Source: DASQYE01 sp035940775 (GTDB lineage: Bacteria; Acidobacteriota; Blastocatellia; Pyrinomonadales; Pyrinomonadaceae). Taken from it: 64,000 nt of DNA. A program made the translations under genes and the position numbers. The stretch spans positions 62,001 to 126,000 of the forward strand of contig DASZEN010000008.1 of the NCBI GenBank assembly GCA_035940775.1. Reading direction: 5' to 3'. The notes under the pieces were generated by a model. The model made no database searches and was not told the origin of the DNA. It saw only the letters and a list, made by a program, of their open reading frames with translations. Below, in pieces: positions 1 through 7,202 of this stretch (the first letter of the stretch is position 1; the number at the start of each line of letters is the position of its first letter).

Positions 1-807
1 CGCCATCGCGCTCGCGGCGGCCGTTGCCGTCTGATGCTCGAATGCCGTCGTGCCCTTCCTCAGCTCGTCGCGCTGTTTGCCGAGCATGAGGCAGACCAAA
101 TCTATCTTCTCAAGATTGGCGAGGGCATGAGTCGCCACGAACTTGCCGTCGCGCAGGATCGTCACGCGGTCGCAGACCGTGTACAACTCGTCGAAGCGAT
201 GGCTGATGTAGACGACGGCCGTCCCTTCTGCCTTGAGCCGTCGAATCACGTCGTAGAGGATCGAGACCTCGTGCTCGGTCAGAGAGCTGGTCGGTTCGTC
301 CAGGACGACGACCTTGGCGTTGAAGGAGACGCCGCGCGCGATGGCGACCATCTGTCGAAGCGCTATGTTCAGGCTGCCGAGTGTTGCGCGCGGGTCGATC
401 TCAAGCCCCAGCCTTTGAAGAAGCGCGCGAGCGTCCGCATTCATCCTCTTCCAGTCGATCAAACCGAAGCGGCGCGGCTCGCGGCCCAGGTAAATATTTT
501 CGGCGACGGTGCGAAAGGCCAGCAGGTTGACCTCCTGATAAACGGCGACGACGCCCGCGCCTTGCGCCTCTTCCGGCGAGCGAAACTCTACGGGGCGGCC
601 TTCGAGCCATATCTGCCCGCCGTCGCGCTGGTAAGCGCCCGTCATAATCTTAATCAGGGTTGATTTGCCCGCGCCGTTCTCGCCGACAAGGGCGTGAACC
701 TCGCCACGCTCAAGCGTCAGATCGACGCCCGCGAGCGCCGTGACGCCCGAGAAACTCTTCGTGATGCCCTCCATACGGAGCAGCGGTTCTTCTGCTTGTG
801 TGCTCAT
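1..807 (-). CDS. ytfR: Sugar ABC transporter ATPase, YtfR/RbsA-type (3' end cut by window edge)
   Basis: Cytoplasmic ATPase of a carbohydrate ABC importer; the first 269 residues are present and the gene runs off the left edge. Visible are Walker A GENGAGKST (residues 42-50), the Q-loop region VYQEVNLL, a divergent signature region LNIALRQMVAIARG in place of LSGGQ (usual for the RbsA/MglA/YtfR family), Walker B VVVLDEPTSSL and the switch His in YISHRFDEL. Full-length relatives carry two ATPase halves of about 500 residues; only the first is visible here. The ATG at 807 is used. The gene follows the periplasmic binding protein at 911-1885, which resembles YtfQ, so galactofuranose or a similar furanose sugar is the likely cargo. 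Permease genes would be expected to the left, outside the window. Family assignment is firm; the substrate is inferred from the neighbour. Confidence 0.88.
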   Translation of the reverse strand, partial: MSTQAEEPLLRMEGITKSFSGVTALAGVDLTLERGEVHALVGENGAGKSTLIKIMTGAYQRDGGQIWLEGRPVEFRSPEEAQGAGVVAVYQEVNLLAFRTVAENIYLGREPRRFGLIDWKRMNADARALLQRLGLEIDPRATLGSLNIALRQMVAIARGVSFNAKVVVLDEPTSSLTEHEVSILYDVIRRLKAEGTAVVYISHRFDELYTVCDRVTILRDGKFVATHALANLEKIDLVCLMLGKQRDELRKGTTAFEHQTATAAASAMA

Positions 808-813
808 AGGAAT

Positions 814-907
814 CAGGGGCCAGGGGCCAGGGGTTCGGGGGTCAGGGAAGAAGGGCCGAACATCTTCACATCTTTCGTGTTTCCTGGCCCCTGCCCCCCG
901 ACCCCTG
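814..907. repeat. G-rich/C-rich inverted repeat between ABC genes
   Basis: The gap between the binding-protein and ATPase genes carries tandem CAGGGGCC-type units (about 814-846) and a complementary C-rich arm (883-907), so the transcript could fold into a strong hairpin. Such a structure could lower ATPase and permease expression relative to the binding protein. It could also be a dispersed intergenic repeat. Confidence 0.45.
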
Positions 908-910
908 CTT

Positions 911-1885
911 TTAATATGCTTCGTTGACGAACTGTTGAGCGTTGCTTGAGTCGAAGAAACGGTCTTCGAGGATGATCTTCGGCGGTATCTGCTCGCCGCG
1001 CAGGAATTTTTCGAGCGTGTCGAAGGCGAGCGGGCCGAAACGCGGATTGGATTCCACGGTGACGTTCATCTCGCCACGGATGATGGCTTCGAGCGCAGAC
1101 TTCTGGCCGTCAATCGAGACGATCAGGATGTCTTTGCCCGGATTCATGCCCGCCGACTTCAAAGCCTGGATTGCGCCGAGCGCCATCTCATCGTTATGAG
1201 CGTAGACGGCCGTGATCTCCTTGCCCTTGGCCTGGATGATGTTCTCCATGACTCGCTGCCCGTTGGCGCGCGTGAAATCTCCGGTCTGCGAGGCGATGAC
1301 CTTCATTTCGGGATGCTTATTGATGATCTCCATAAACCCCTGCGAGCGGTCGCGAGCGACGGATGCTCCCGCCGTCCCCGTCAGCTCTACGATTCCGGCC
1401 TTCCCGTTCGTCTGCTTGGCGAGCCATTCGCCCGCGCGCCTGCCCTGCTGCACAAAGTCGGAACCCAAAAAGGCGACGTAGTCTTCCCCAGCCTTTCCGG
1501 CCGCGGCCCGGTCGATGAGAAAGACCGGAATCTTAGCCTCCTTCGCAGCCTTGAGCGCCGGGGCGAGCCCCTCGAACTCGCGCGGCGCGAGGAAGATGGC
1601 ATCCACCCCCTGCGCGACGAGGTCTTCGACATCGGCGACCTGCTTGGAGGTCTGCCCCTGCGCGTCCGTGACCCTGAGATCGAATTTCGCGTTGCGCTTC
1701 TGCGCCTCCGTGTTCATGCTGGTGGTCTCGGCGATGCGCCACGGCCCGTTGTTCTCCATCTGCGAGAAGCCGACCACGGTTTTAGTCTTCTTCTTGGCGC
1801 AGCCCGCAAACGACACGACGAGAAGCGCGACCGCGACGAGCGACAAGGTTGCGACCAGTTTTACTCTCTTGACAGAAGGTTTCAT
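911..1885 (-). CDS. ytfQ: Periplasmic sugar-binding lipoprotein, YtfQ-like
   Basis: Substrate-binding protein of a carbohydrate ABC importer (type I periplasmic binding fold, Peripla_BP_4). The N-terminus has a charged start, a hydrophobic stretch and a lipobox ending at Cys29 (SFAGC), so it is probably a lipoprotein. The body closely follows E. coli YtfQ as I recall it: VGFSQ near the start, AQGVDAIFLAP, IPVFLIDR, VELTGTAGASVA, GDFTRANGQ, VYAHNDEMALGAIQA and PGKDIL. YtfQ binds galactofuranose, so a furanose hexose is the best substrate guess. A GGAGAG ribosome site precedes the ATG. It sits between a GH43 gene and the ATPase gene on the same strand, consistent with uptake of sugars released outside. 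The exact ligand is not provable from sequence. Confidence 0.88.
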   Translation of the reverse strand: MKPSVKRVKLVATLSLVAVALLVVSFAGCAKKKTKTVVGFSQMENNGPWRIAETTSMNTEAQKRNAKFDLRVTDAQGQTSKQVADVEDLVAQGVDAIFLAPREFEGLAPALKAAKEAKIPVFLIDRAAAGKAGEDYVAFLGSDFVQQGRRAGEWLAKQTNGKAGIVELTGTAGASVARDRSQGFMEIINKHPEMKVIASQTGDFTRANGQRVMENIIQAKGKEITAVYAHNDEMALGAIQALKSAGMNPGKDILIVSIDGQKSALEAIIRGEMNVTVESNPRFGPLAFDTLEKFLRGEQIPPKIILEDRFFDSSNAQQFVNEAY

Positions 1886-1924
1886 GTTTTGTGCTCTCCA
1901 AATATTGAAGGTCTGATAGCGAGA

Positions 1925-3586
1925 TTAATCCGTGGGCCCGGTGGGCCTCATATCCAACCAGTCGAACCGGGCACGAGCGCCCGCGACGCCGCCCACCGTC
2001 AGCGCCACGCGCACGCCCCTGTCCCACGGAGGCAGATAACTGCCCTCCACCTCCTGGCCAACGTCTTTCCAGTTTCGCCCGTCGCCGCTTACGCTGAAGC
2101 GAAACAGGTGTCCGTCGCGTGCAGTCATACGCAGGCGCACCACTCCGCTGGCGGGGATGTCCGAAGTGGCGACCACCTGCCGCTCCTTCTTCTCCGTACG
2201 CCAGAGGACGAACTTTCCATCACTGACGCCGATGCCGAGCGCGTTCTCCGCATCGCCGTAAGCGGAGAGTCCGGCGACCATGCCAGCCGTCATGCCGCGC
2301 GTGTCAAGGGCCGTTTCCGCCACGTAGTCGCCCGCGCTCGTAGAGCGTGCGAGAACTGCTCCGAGCGGGTTCGCGGACTGCTCCGGCACGGGCGCGAGCA
2401 CGAGCCAGCCTTCGCGACCCGCGCGCTCGAAACGGACGACGGGTTCGTTCGCCTGCGGCCACTGCCAGCCGGGAGACAGCCGCGCCCTAAAATCATCGCG
2501 GAAGGTGCGTTCAGCGGGCGCGCCTCCTCCCGAGCTTAAGGCGGCGATGGCGGCCTGCGTGCTCGGCCCCTTCCCGTCATTGATCGTCGGCCAGCCGTCA
2601 GCGCCCCACTTCACCTCGTCGAGCAGGCCCTGTCGCCCGACATAGACGAAATCCTTCGCGTTGTAGGCATGATAGAGAAGGAAATCGCGCCCGCGCGCGT
2701 CCGTGACGATTGTGCCGTGGCCCGGACACTTCCACACTTCGTTGCCCGCCAGGATAGGATTCCGCGGGTTCTTCTCCCAGGGCCCGAGCAGCTTGCGCGC
2801 CCGCGCCACGCCCATCATATAGTTGCACTCGCGCGCGCAGCAGAAGTTGCCCGAGTAGAACATGTAGAACCAGCCGCCCCTGCGTATGACGGCCGGGCCC
2901 TCGACCAGATCGCCATAGGGCAGGGTCGCGTGCTTCTCCCAGGGTTCGGTGTTGCGTATCAACTCGCGCCGCTCGCCTATGAGACGCGTCCCCTCAGGCG
3001 TCAGACGTTGGGCCCAGATGGGTGTGGGTTTGCTGACGCTGTTTCCGTCCTCCTTCCAGAGCAGGTAGCGCCTGCCCTGCTCGTCCGTCACTGGAAAGCC
3101 GTCGATAGAGCCGACCTCCTGACAGACGAGCGGGCCGTGATCCGAATACGGCCCCTGCGGGCGGCGCGCCGTGGCGACCGCGACGCAGAGCGGCCCGCCT
3201 TTTTTGCGCGCCACGTAGTAGACGTAGAAGCGTCCGCGATAGTGCGAGATTTCAGGAGCCCAGTAACTTCCCTCAGACCATTGCGGGCGCTTCTGAAAGA
3301 TTGCGCCGACCACTTTCCAGTTGACCAGATCGCGCGAATGCAGCAGGGGAAACTCTGGGGCCCAATCCGAAGAGGTCGCCGAAGCCCAGTAGTCCCGGCC
3401 CACACGTATCACGGACGGGTCTGGATAATCGCCCGCGAGCCGGGGGTTGGTGTAGGAGCCGTGGACAGCCTCCTGCGCCGCGACGCCGAGCGTACAGACG
3501 CAGAGCAGAATGATCGCCAGCGTCGTGCGCCGCAACGATAGCGCCGCGCGCCGCAGCGATTTAGAATCGCGTTCTCTATTTCCCAT
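1925..3586 (-). CDS. Secreted GH43 glycosidase with C-terminal beta-sandwich domain
   Basis: Exported family 43 glycoside hydrolase of the alpha-L-arabinofuranosidase/beta-xylosidase/galactofuranosidase type. A signal peptide covers about residues 1-38. The five-bladed propeller shows the three expected acids: Asp56 in YPDPS (general base), Asp162 in GSIDG (pKa modulator) and Glu229 in LVEGP (acid). Residues about 370-550 look like the concanavalin-type domain common behind GH43 (GH43_C2-like). A vicinal Cys249-Cys250 pair with Cys254 and Cys287 suggests disulphides in an exported protein. It lies between lacI and the binding-protein gene and is closely paralogous to the protein at 21239-22861, with catalytic Asp residues at identical positions. 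Substrate specificity within GH43 cannot be read reliably. Confidence 0.88.
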   Translation of the reverse strand: MGNRERDSKSLRRAALSLRRTTLAIILLCVCTLGVAAQEAVHGSYTNPRLAGDYPDPSVIRVGRDYWASATSSDWAPEFPLLHSRDLVNWKVVGAIFQKRPQWSEGSYWAPEISHYRGRFYVYYVARKKGGPLCVAVATARRPQGPYSDHGPLVCQEVGSIDGFPVTDEQGRRYLLWKEDGNSVSKPTPIWAQRLTPEGTRLIGERRELIRNTEPWEKHATLPYGDLVEGPAVIRRGGWFYMFYSGNFCCARECNYMMGVARARKLLGPWEKNPRNPILAGNEVWKCPGHGTIVTDARGRDFLLYHAYNAKDFVYVGRQGLLDEVKWGADGWPTINDGKGPSTQAAIAALSSGGGAPAERTFRDDFRARLSPGWQWPQANEPVVRFERAGREGWLVLAPVPEQSANPLGAVLARSTSAGDYVAETALDTRGMTAGMVAGLSAYGDAENALGIGVSDGKFVLWRTEKKERQVVATSDIPASGVVRLRMTARDGHLFRFSVSGDGRNWKDVGQEVEGSYLPPWDRGVRVALTVGGVAGARARFDWLDMRPTGPTD

Positions 3587-3683
3587 CTTCTCTTGTTCCT
3601 CGTTTCCTTTGATGGCTCTTTACATGGGCGGCTGCCGACAACACCAGCGGCCCCGTCGTGCGTCTACCGATTCCGTTTCCGGT

Positions 3684-4709
3684 TCAGGACAAGCGCCGCC
3701 AGCGTTCGCTCGCGCGTACGAAATCCGTCGAGCTGCGCTCGACCAGATGCGTCGCGATGTGGACTTCGACGCCTTCCCGCTCGGGATGATCTATCGTCAT
3801 CATTAAAGCCTCGACGGCCTTTCGGCCCAGCTCCGTGCGCGGAAGGCTGACGGTCGTCAGCGGCGGATCGGCCAGCTCCGCGAACGCTATGTCGTCGAAC
3901 CCGACGATGGAGATGTCCTGCGGGATCGAGAGCCCGTAGGCGACGCACTCGCGCATTACGCCGAGCGCCATCATGTCGTTGGCCGCCACCACGGCGGTCG
4001 GCAATTCCGGCGCGGCCAGAAACTCGCGCGCGGCCCGCACCCCGCCGTCGAATCGGAAATCCCCTTCGTGGATGACGGGCGGCGGCCCTTCGGGAAGAAG
4101 CCGCTGCACGGAATCGCGAAAGGCATCGAGCCTTTTGACAGCCGAGCGCAGGCGCAAGGGGCCGCCGACATACGCGAAGCGGCGATGCCCGCGCTCGACC
4201 AGATGGCGGACGGCCTCTTCGATGCCGACCTCGTAATCCACCACGACGTTACTCATGCAAGTGCCCTTGGAGCCAAGATCCAGGAAAACGACAGAGATGC
4301 GGCAACGCGCCAGCTCGTCTATGAGCACGGCGTCCAATTCCGAAGTCATCAAGGCCACCCCGGCCACCTTGCGTTGGATAATCCGCCGCACGTAATGGAG
4401 CGTGCGCTCGGCCTGGTAGTCCGTATTGAGCAGAAGGACATCGTAGCCGCGCTCGAAGGCTGCGGCCTCGATGCTCTTCACCAGTTCCGGGAAGAAGGGG
4501 TTCGCGATGTCCGATACCAGTACCCCGATCATCTGGCTGCGACCCGACGCGAGACTGCGCGCGTGCGCGTTCGGATAGTACTTGCACTCCTCTATCGCAT
4601 CGAGCACCTTCAAGCGCGTCGCATCGGATACGAACCTCGTATTGTTGATGACGTGCGAGACCGTCGCCGTCGAAACGCCCGCCCGCCGCGCCACATCTTT
4701 GATACGCAT
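3684..4709 (-). CDS. LacI-family transcriptional regulator
   Basis: DNA-binding regulator of 341 residues. The N-terminal helix-turn-helix reads IKDVARRAGVSTATVSHVIN, followed by the hinge region YYPNAHARSLASG. The rest is a periplasmic-binding-protein-like effector domain (IGVLVSDIANPFF, FAYVGGPL, TAVVAANDMMALGVM, SIVGFDDI). ATG 4709 gives the usual family start; an in-frame TTG at 4718 is an alternative. It is encoded inside the sugar locus, downstream of galK and upstream of a GH43 gene. The pair of LacI-type palindromes at 17176-17197 by the promoter of the first gene is the obvious candidate target. The effector is probably a released sugar such as galactose or arabinose. Direct proof of the regulator-operator pair is lacking. 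Confidence 0.93.
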   Translation of the reverse strand: MRIKDVARRAGVSTATVSHVINNTRFVSDATRLKVLDAIEECKYYPNAHARSLASGRSQMIGVLVSDIANPFFPELVKSIEAAAFERGYDVLLLNTDYQAERTLHYVRRIIQRKVAGVALMTSELDAVLIDELARCRISVVFLDLGSKGTCMSNVVVDYEVGIEEAVRHLVERGHRRFAYVGGPLRLRSAVKRLDAFRDSVQRLLPEGPPPVIHEGDFRFDGGVRAAREFLAAPELPTAVVAANDMMALGVMRECVAYGLSIPQDISIVGFDDIAFAELADPPLTTVSLPRTELGRKAVEALMMTIDHPEREGVEVHIATHLVERSSTDFVRASERWRRLS

Positions 4710-4718
4710 AGCTCTCAA

Positions 4719-4806
4719 GGGATAAGGGCCGCAGGGACGAGGGAATGAATGATAGAATCACTCTGAAAGTGAGTCCGTCATTCAACCCACTTCATCGCTG
4801 CCGCCC
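4719..4806. repeat. Palindromic intergenic element, copy 1
   Basis: The whole gap between galK and the LacI gene is an imperfect inverted repeat. The left arm contains AAGGGATAAGGGCC and GAATGAATGAT; the right arm contains TCATTCAACCC, CTTCATC and CCTTCATCCCTTATT. The centre resembles the element at 25879-26014 (AATGATxGA on one side, TCAACCCxxTTCATC on the other), which points to a small repeat family. It could act as an mRNA hairpin separating galK from lacI expression. Confidence 0.5.
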
Positions 4807-5979
4807 TCATCCTTCATCCCTTATTCTCAGCTCCTTTACGCCGTCGCTGGCCTCGACGAGATAGATGTCGGTTTTATAATCGGTTACCCTATTATACTCA
4901 CGCGAAACAACGTCGCGGAATTCTTCGAGCGCGTCTCGTCGGACGAGGTTTACGGTACAGCCGCCGAACCCGCCGCCGGTCATGCGCGCCCCCAAAACCC
5001 CCTCCACGCCGGAGGCAATCTCAACCAGCGCGTCCAGCTCGACACAACTAACTTCATAGTCGTCTCTGAGCGAGAGGTGCGAGCGCGCCATCAGTTGGCC
5101 CATCTCTTCGAGACGGCCCGAGCGCAGCGCTGCGGCGGCCATCAGTGTGCGCGCGTTCTCGGTTACTACGTGACGACAGCGGCGGCGAATCGGCTCGGGC
5201 AAGCGGGCCTCGTTGCGCTCGAAATCCTCCGGGCTCACGTCGCGCAGCGCCTTGATGCCCGGAAGATGCTCTCTGAGCAGCTCGACTCCGCGCTCGCACT
5301 CGGCACGCCGTTTGTTGTACTCGGATGAAGACAGCTCGTGCTTAACGCGGCTGTCGCAAACCGCTACGGCCACGTCGCCCAGATTCATCGGAATGGCCTC
5401 GACCTCAAGCGAGCGGCAGTCTATCAGAAGCGCCGCGCCGCGCTTGCCCAGGGCCGCGACGAGTTGATCCATAATCCCGCACATCGTTCCGACGAAGGTA
5501 TGCTCGGCCTCCTGGCCCGCGAGCGCGAGCGCGACTCTTTCGACCTCGGCTCCGGAGAGCGCGATCAGGGCGAGCCCGGTCGAAAGCTCCAACGCCGCCG
5601 AAGAGGAGAGACCCGCGCCCGACGGAACATCCGAGAGCACGGCCAGGTCTGCTCCGCTCAGAAGCGCGCCGCGAGCTTCGAGCACACGGGCCACTCCCTC
5701 CACGTAATCGAGCCAGATACCGCGCCGCGCCCGGCCCGGCTCGTCCAGATCGAACTCGCCCGTTTCATCCAGGTTGAGCGAGTAGACGCATATCAGCCTG
5801 TCTTCACGCCTCCGGGCGGCCACCACTGTCTCCCGGTCAATCGCCATCGGCAGCACAAAGCCGTCGTTATAATCCGTATGCTCGCCGATCAGGTTTACCC
5901 GTCCCGGCGCGCCGAAAAATCGCGGCTCGCATCCGTACTGCCCGGCGAAAACAGTCCGTAGCTGTTCGAGGTCAACCAA
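4807..5979 (-). CDS. galK: Galactokinase
   Basis: ATP-dependent phosphorylation of galactose to galactose-1-phosphate, the first committed Leloir step; cytoplasmic. It is a GHMP kinase with all family motifs: GRVNLIGEHTDYNDG near the N-terminus, SDVPSGAGLSSSAAL (nucleotide loop), a CGIMDQ segment, and C-terminal TGGGFGGCTVNLV. I choose TTG 5979, preceded by GGGGAGA at good spacing. It gives a normal start (MVDLEQLRTVF) and 390 residues, the usual length. A GTG at 5994 would add five residues. The start overlaps the galT stop by 8 bases, so translation is probably coupled. Its presence beside furanosidase and furanose-importer genes suggests the imported sugar is galactose, or galactofuranose after ring opening. 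Confidence 0.95.
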   Translation of the reverse strand: MVDLEQLRTVFAGQYGCEPRFFGAPGRVNLIGEHTDYNDGFVLPMAIDRETVVAARRREDRLICVYSLNLDETGEFDLDEPGRARRGIWLDYVEGVARVLEARGALLSGADLAVLSDVPSGAGLSSSAALELSTGLALIALSGAEVERVALALAGQEAEHTFVGTMCGIMDQLVAALGKRGAALLIDCRSLEVEAIPMNLGDVAVAVCDSRVKHELSSSEYNKRRAECERGVELLREHLPGIKALRDVSPEDFERNEARLPEPIRRRCRHVVTENARTLMAAAALRSGRLEEMGQLMARSHLSLRDDYEVSCVELDALVEIASGVEGVLGARMTGGGFGGCTVNLVRRDALEEFRDVVSREYNRVTDYKTDIYLVEASDGVKELRIRDEG

Positions 5980-6982
5980 CGCCAGTCTCCCCACGTCGTG
6001 CCCACTGGACGGGCGCGACGTGCGCGCGCAACTCCGCCGCCTTCTCTTCGGCCAGCGTATCGTTGATAAAGAGGCCCGCGCCCGTTTCGCTTCCGGCCAG
6101 GTATTTAAGCTTGGTGGCGGTTCTGAGCGGCGGGTAAAACTCTATATGGAAATGGTAGTAATCGTAGGAACGTCCATCGACGGGCCGTTGATGTATGACC
6201 ATCATGTAGGGGAACGAGAGATCGAAGAGACGGTCAAAGGCCACGAGCACGGTCTTGAGCACGACGGCCAGCTCCCGCTGCTCCGTCTCGGTCATATCCG
6301 TGAGCGCCTGTAGGTGACGCCGCGAGCAGATGTGCAGCTCGTAGGGCCAGCGCGCATAAAAAGGGATGAAGGCGACGAAGGAACTATTTTCCGTCACGAT
6401 GCGTCGCCCGTCGTTAAGCTCTTCGGCGACCACGTCGCACAGCAGACAGGTTCCGTGGCGCGCGCTATGATTGAGGCATTGCTCCAGCTCGCGCTCAATG
6501 CGCGGCGGGATGAAAGGATATGCGTAAATCTGCCCGTGAGGATGATGAAGGGTGACGCCGATGGCCTCGCCCTTGTTCTCGAACTCGAAGACGTATTTGA
6601 CGAAATCGAGCGCGCCCAGCTCTATGAAGCGATCCGTCCACACTCTGACCAGTTGATAAATCTGTTCGACCGCTTCCTGTGCGAGCGTCGTGTTGTGATC
6701 CTCGGAATAAAGCACGACTTCGCAGACGCCCTGCGCTGGGCGCACCGGGTACAGGTCGGAACCCTCGACGGCGGGCGCGGGCGGGTCGGGTCTGAGCGAG
6801 GGGAAGCGATTCTCGAAGACCGCCAGATCGTAGGTCGGTTCGGGCACTTCGGTCGGAAAGCCTCCCTCGCGGGTCGGACATAGCGGGCAGAAATCGGCGG
6901 GCGGCAGGAACGTGCGCTCCTGCCTGTGCGTCGCCGTCGCCACCCATTCGCCGAGCAGCGGATTCCATCGAAGCTCAGACAC
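5972..6982 (-). CDS. galT: Galactose-1-phosphate uridylyltransferase
   Basis: Transfers UMP from UDP-glucose to galactose-1-phosphate (Leloir pathway). With GTG 6982 as start the protein is 336 residues and begins VSELRWNPLLGEWV, the normal family N-terminus. A Zn site CPLC is at residues 32-35. The active-site HHPHGQ motif places the catalytic His at about 149, and a DYYHFHIEFYP segment follows near the C-terminus. An upstream ATG in the same frame (7099) would add 39 arginine-rich residues that overlap the small gene at 6975-7187 and match nothing in the family, so I reject it. The GTG overlaps the stop of that small gene by 8 bases, the same arrangement as galT-galK. Confidence 0.94.
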   Translation of the reverse strand: MSELRWNPLLGEWVATATHRQERTFLPPADFCPLCPTREGGFPTEVPEPTYDLAVFENRFPSLRPDPPAPAVEGSDLYPVRPAQGVCEVVLYSEDHNTTLAQEAVEQIYQLVRVWTDRFIELGALDFVKYVFEFENKGEAIGVTLHHPHGQIYAYPFIPPRIERELEQCLNHSARHGTCLLCDVVAEELNDGRRIVTENSSFVAFIPFYARWPYELHICSRRHLQALTDMTETEQRELAVVLKTVLVAFDRLFDLSFPYMMVIHQRPVDGRSYDYYHFHIEFYPPLRTATKLKYLAGSETGAGLFINDTLAEEKAAELRAHVAPVQWARRGETGVG

Positions 6983-7187
6983 TACGCTCCTCCTCGGCCT
7001 CCGGCGCAACGGCGTCCGGCTCGGGTCGTCGTCGTTGGCCCGCCGCCGCCGCCTCCTCCTCCTCCTGAGTGTCGGAAGCGTGCGGCGCGTCCCCTTCATC
7101 GAAGGTATAAAAAATCAGGTAGCGCCCATCGGCGAGCGTGATTCGCCTGCGATGCATAGTATCCTGTTCTCGCTCTTCTGCGCTCAT
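6975..7187 (-). CDS. Small conserved-looking acidic protein coupled to galT
   Basis: A 70-residue protein, function unknown. Residues 11-31 (start MHRRRITLADG, then RYLIFYTF) form a compact basic/hydrophobic segment. The rest is Glu/Ala-rich and probably disordered. GAGGAGC lies upstream of the ATG at 7187. Its stop overlaps the GTG start of galT by 8 bases (GTGTCTGA), so galT translation likely depends on reading this frame. It starts 15 bases after the GH51 stop. The codon pattern and tight fit in the operon argue it is real rather than a chance frame. It might serve mainly as a translational lead-in for galT, or be a small partner protein; nothing in the sequence decides. Confidence 0.72.
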   Translation of the reverse strand: MSAEEREQDTMHRRRITLADGRYLIFYTFDEGDAPHASDTQEEEEAAAAGQRRRPEPDAVAPEAEEERSV

Positions 7188-7202
7188 GGGCCCACGCTCC
7201 TC

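Noticed and set aside
1196..2539. Long open frame on the plus strand opposite the binding-protein and GH43 genes
   Set aside because: Antisense shadow of GC-rich coding sequence; Arg/His/Ala-rich product with no motif, and both minus-strand genes there are certain.
6983..7099. 39-residue Arg-rich N-terminal extension of galT
   Set aside because: Overlaps the small coupled gene in another frame; GTG 6982 gives the normal family N-terminus.
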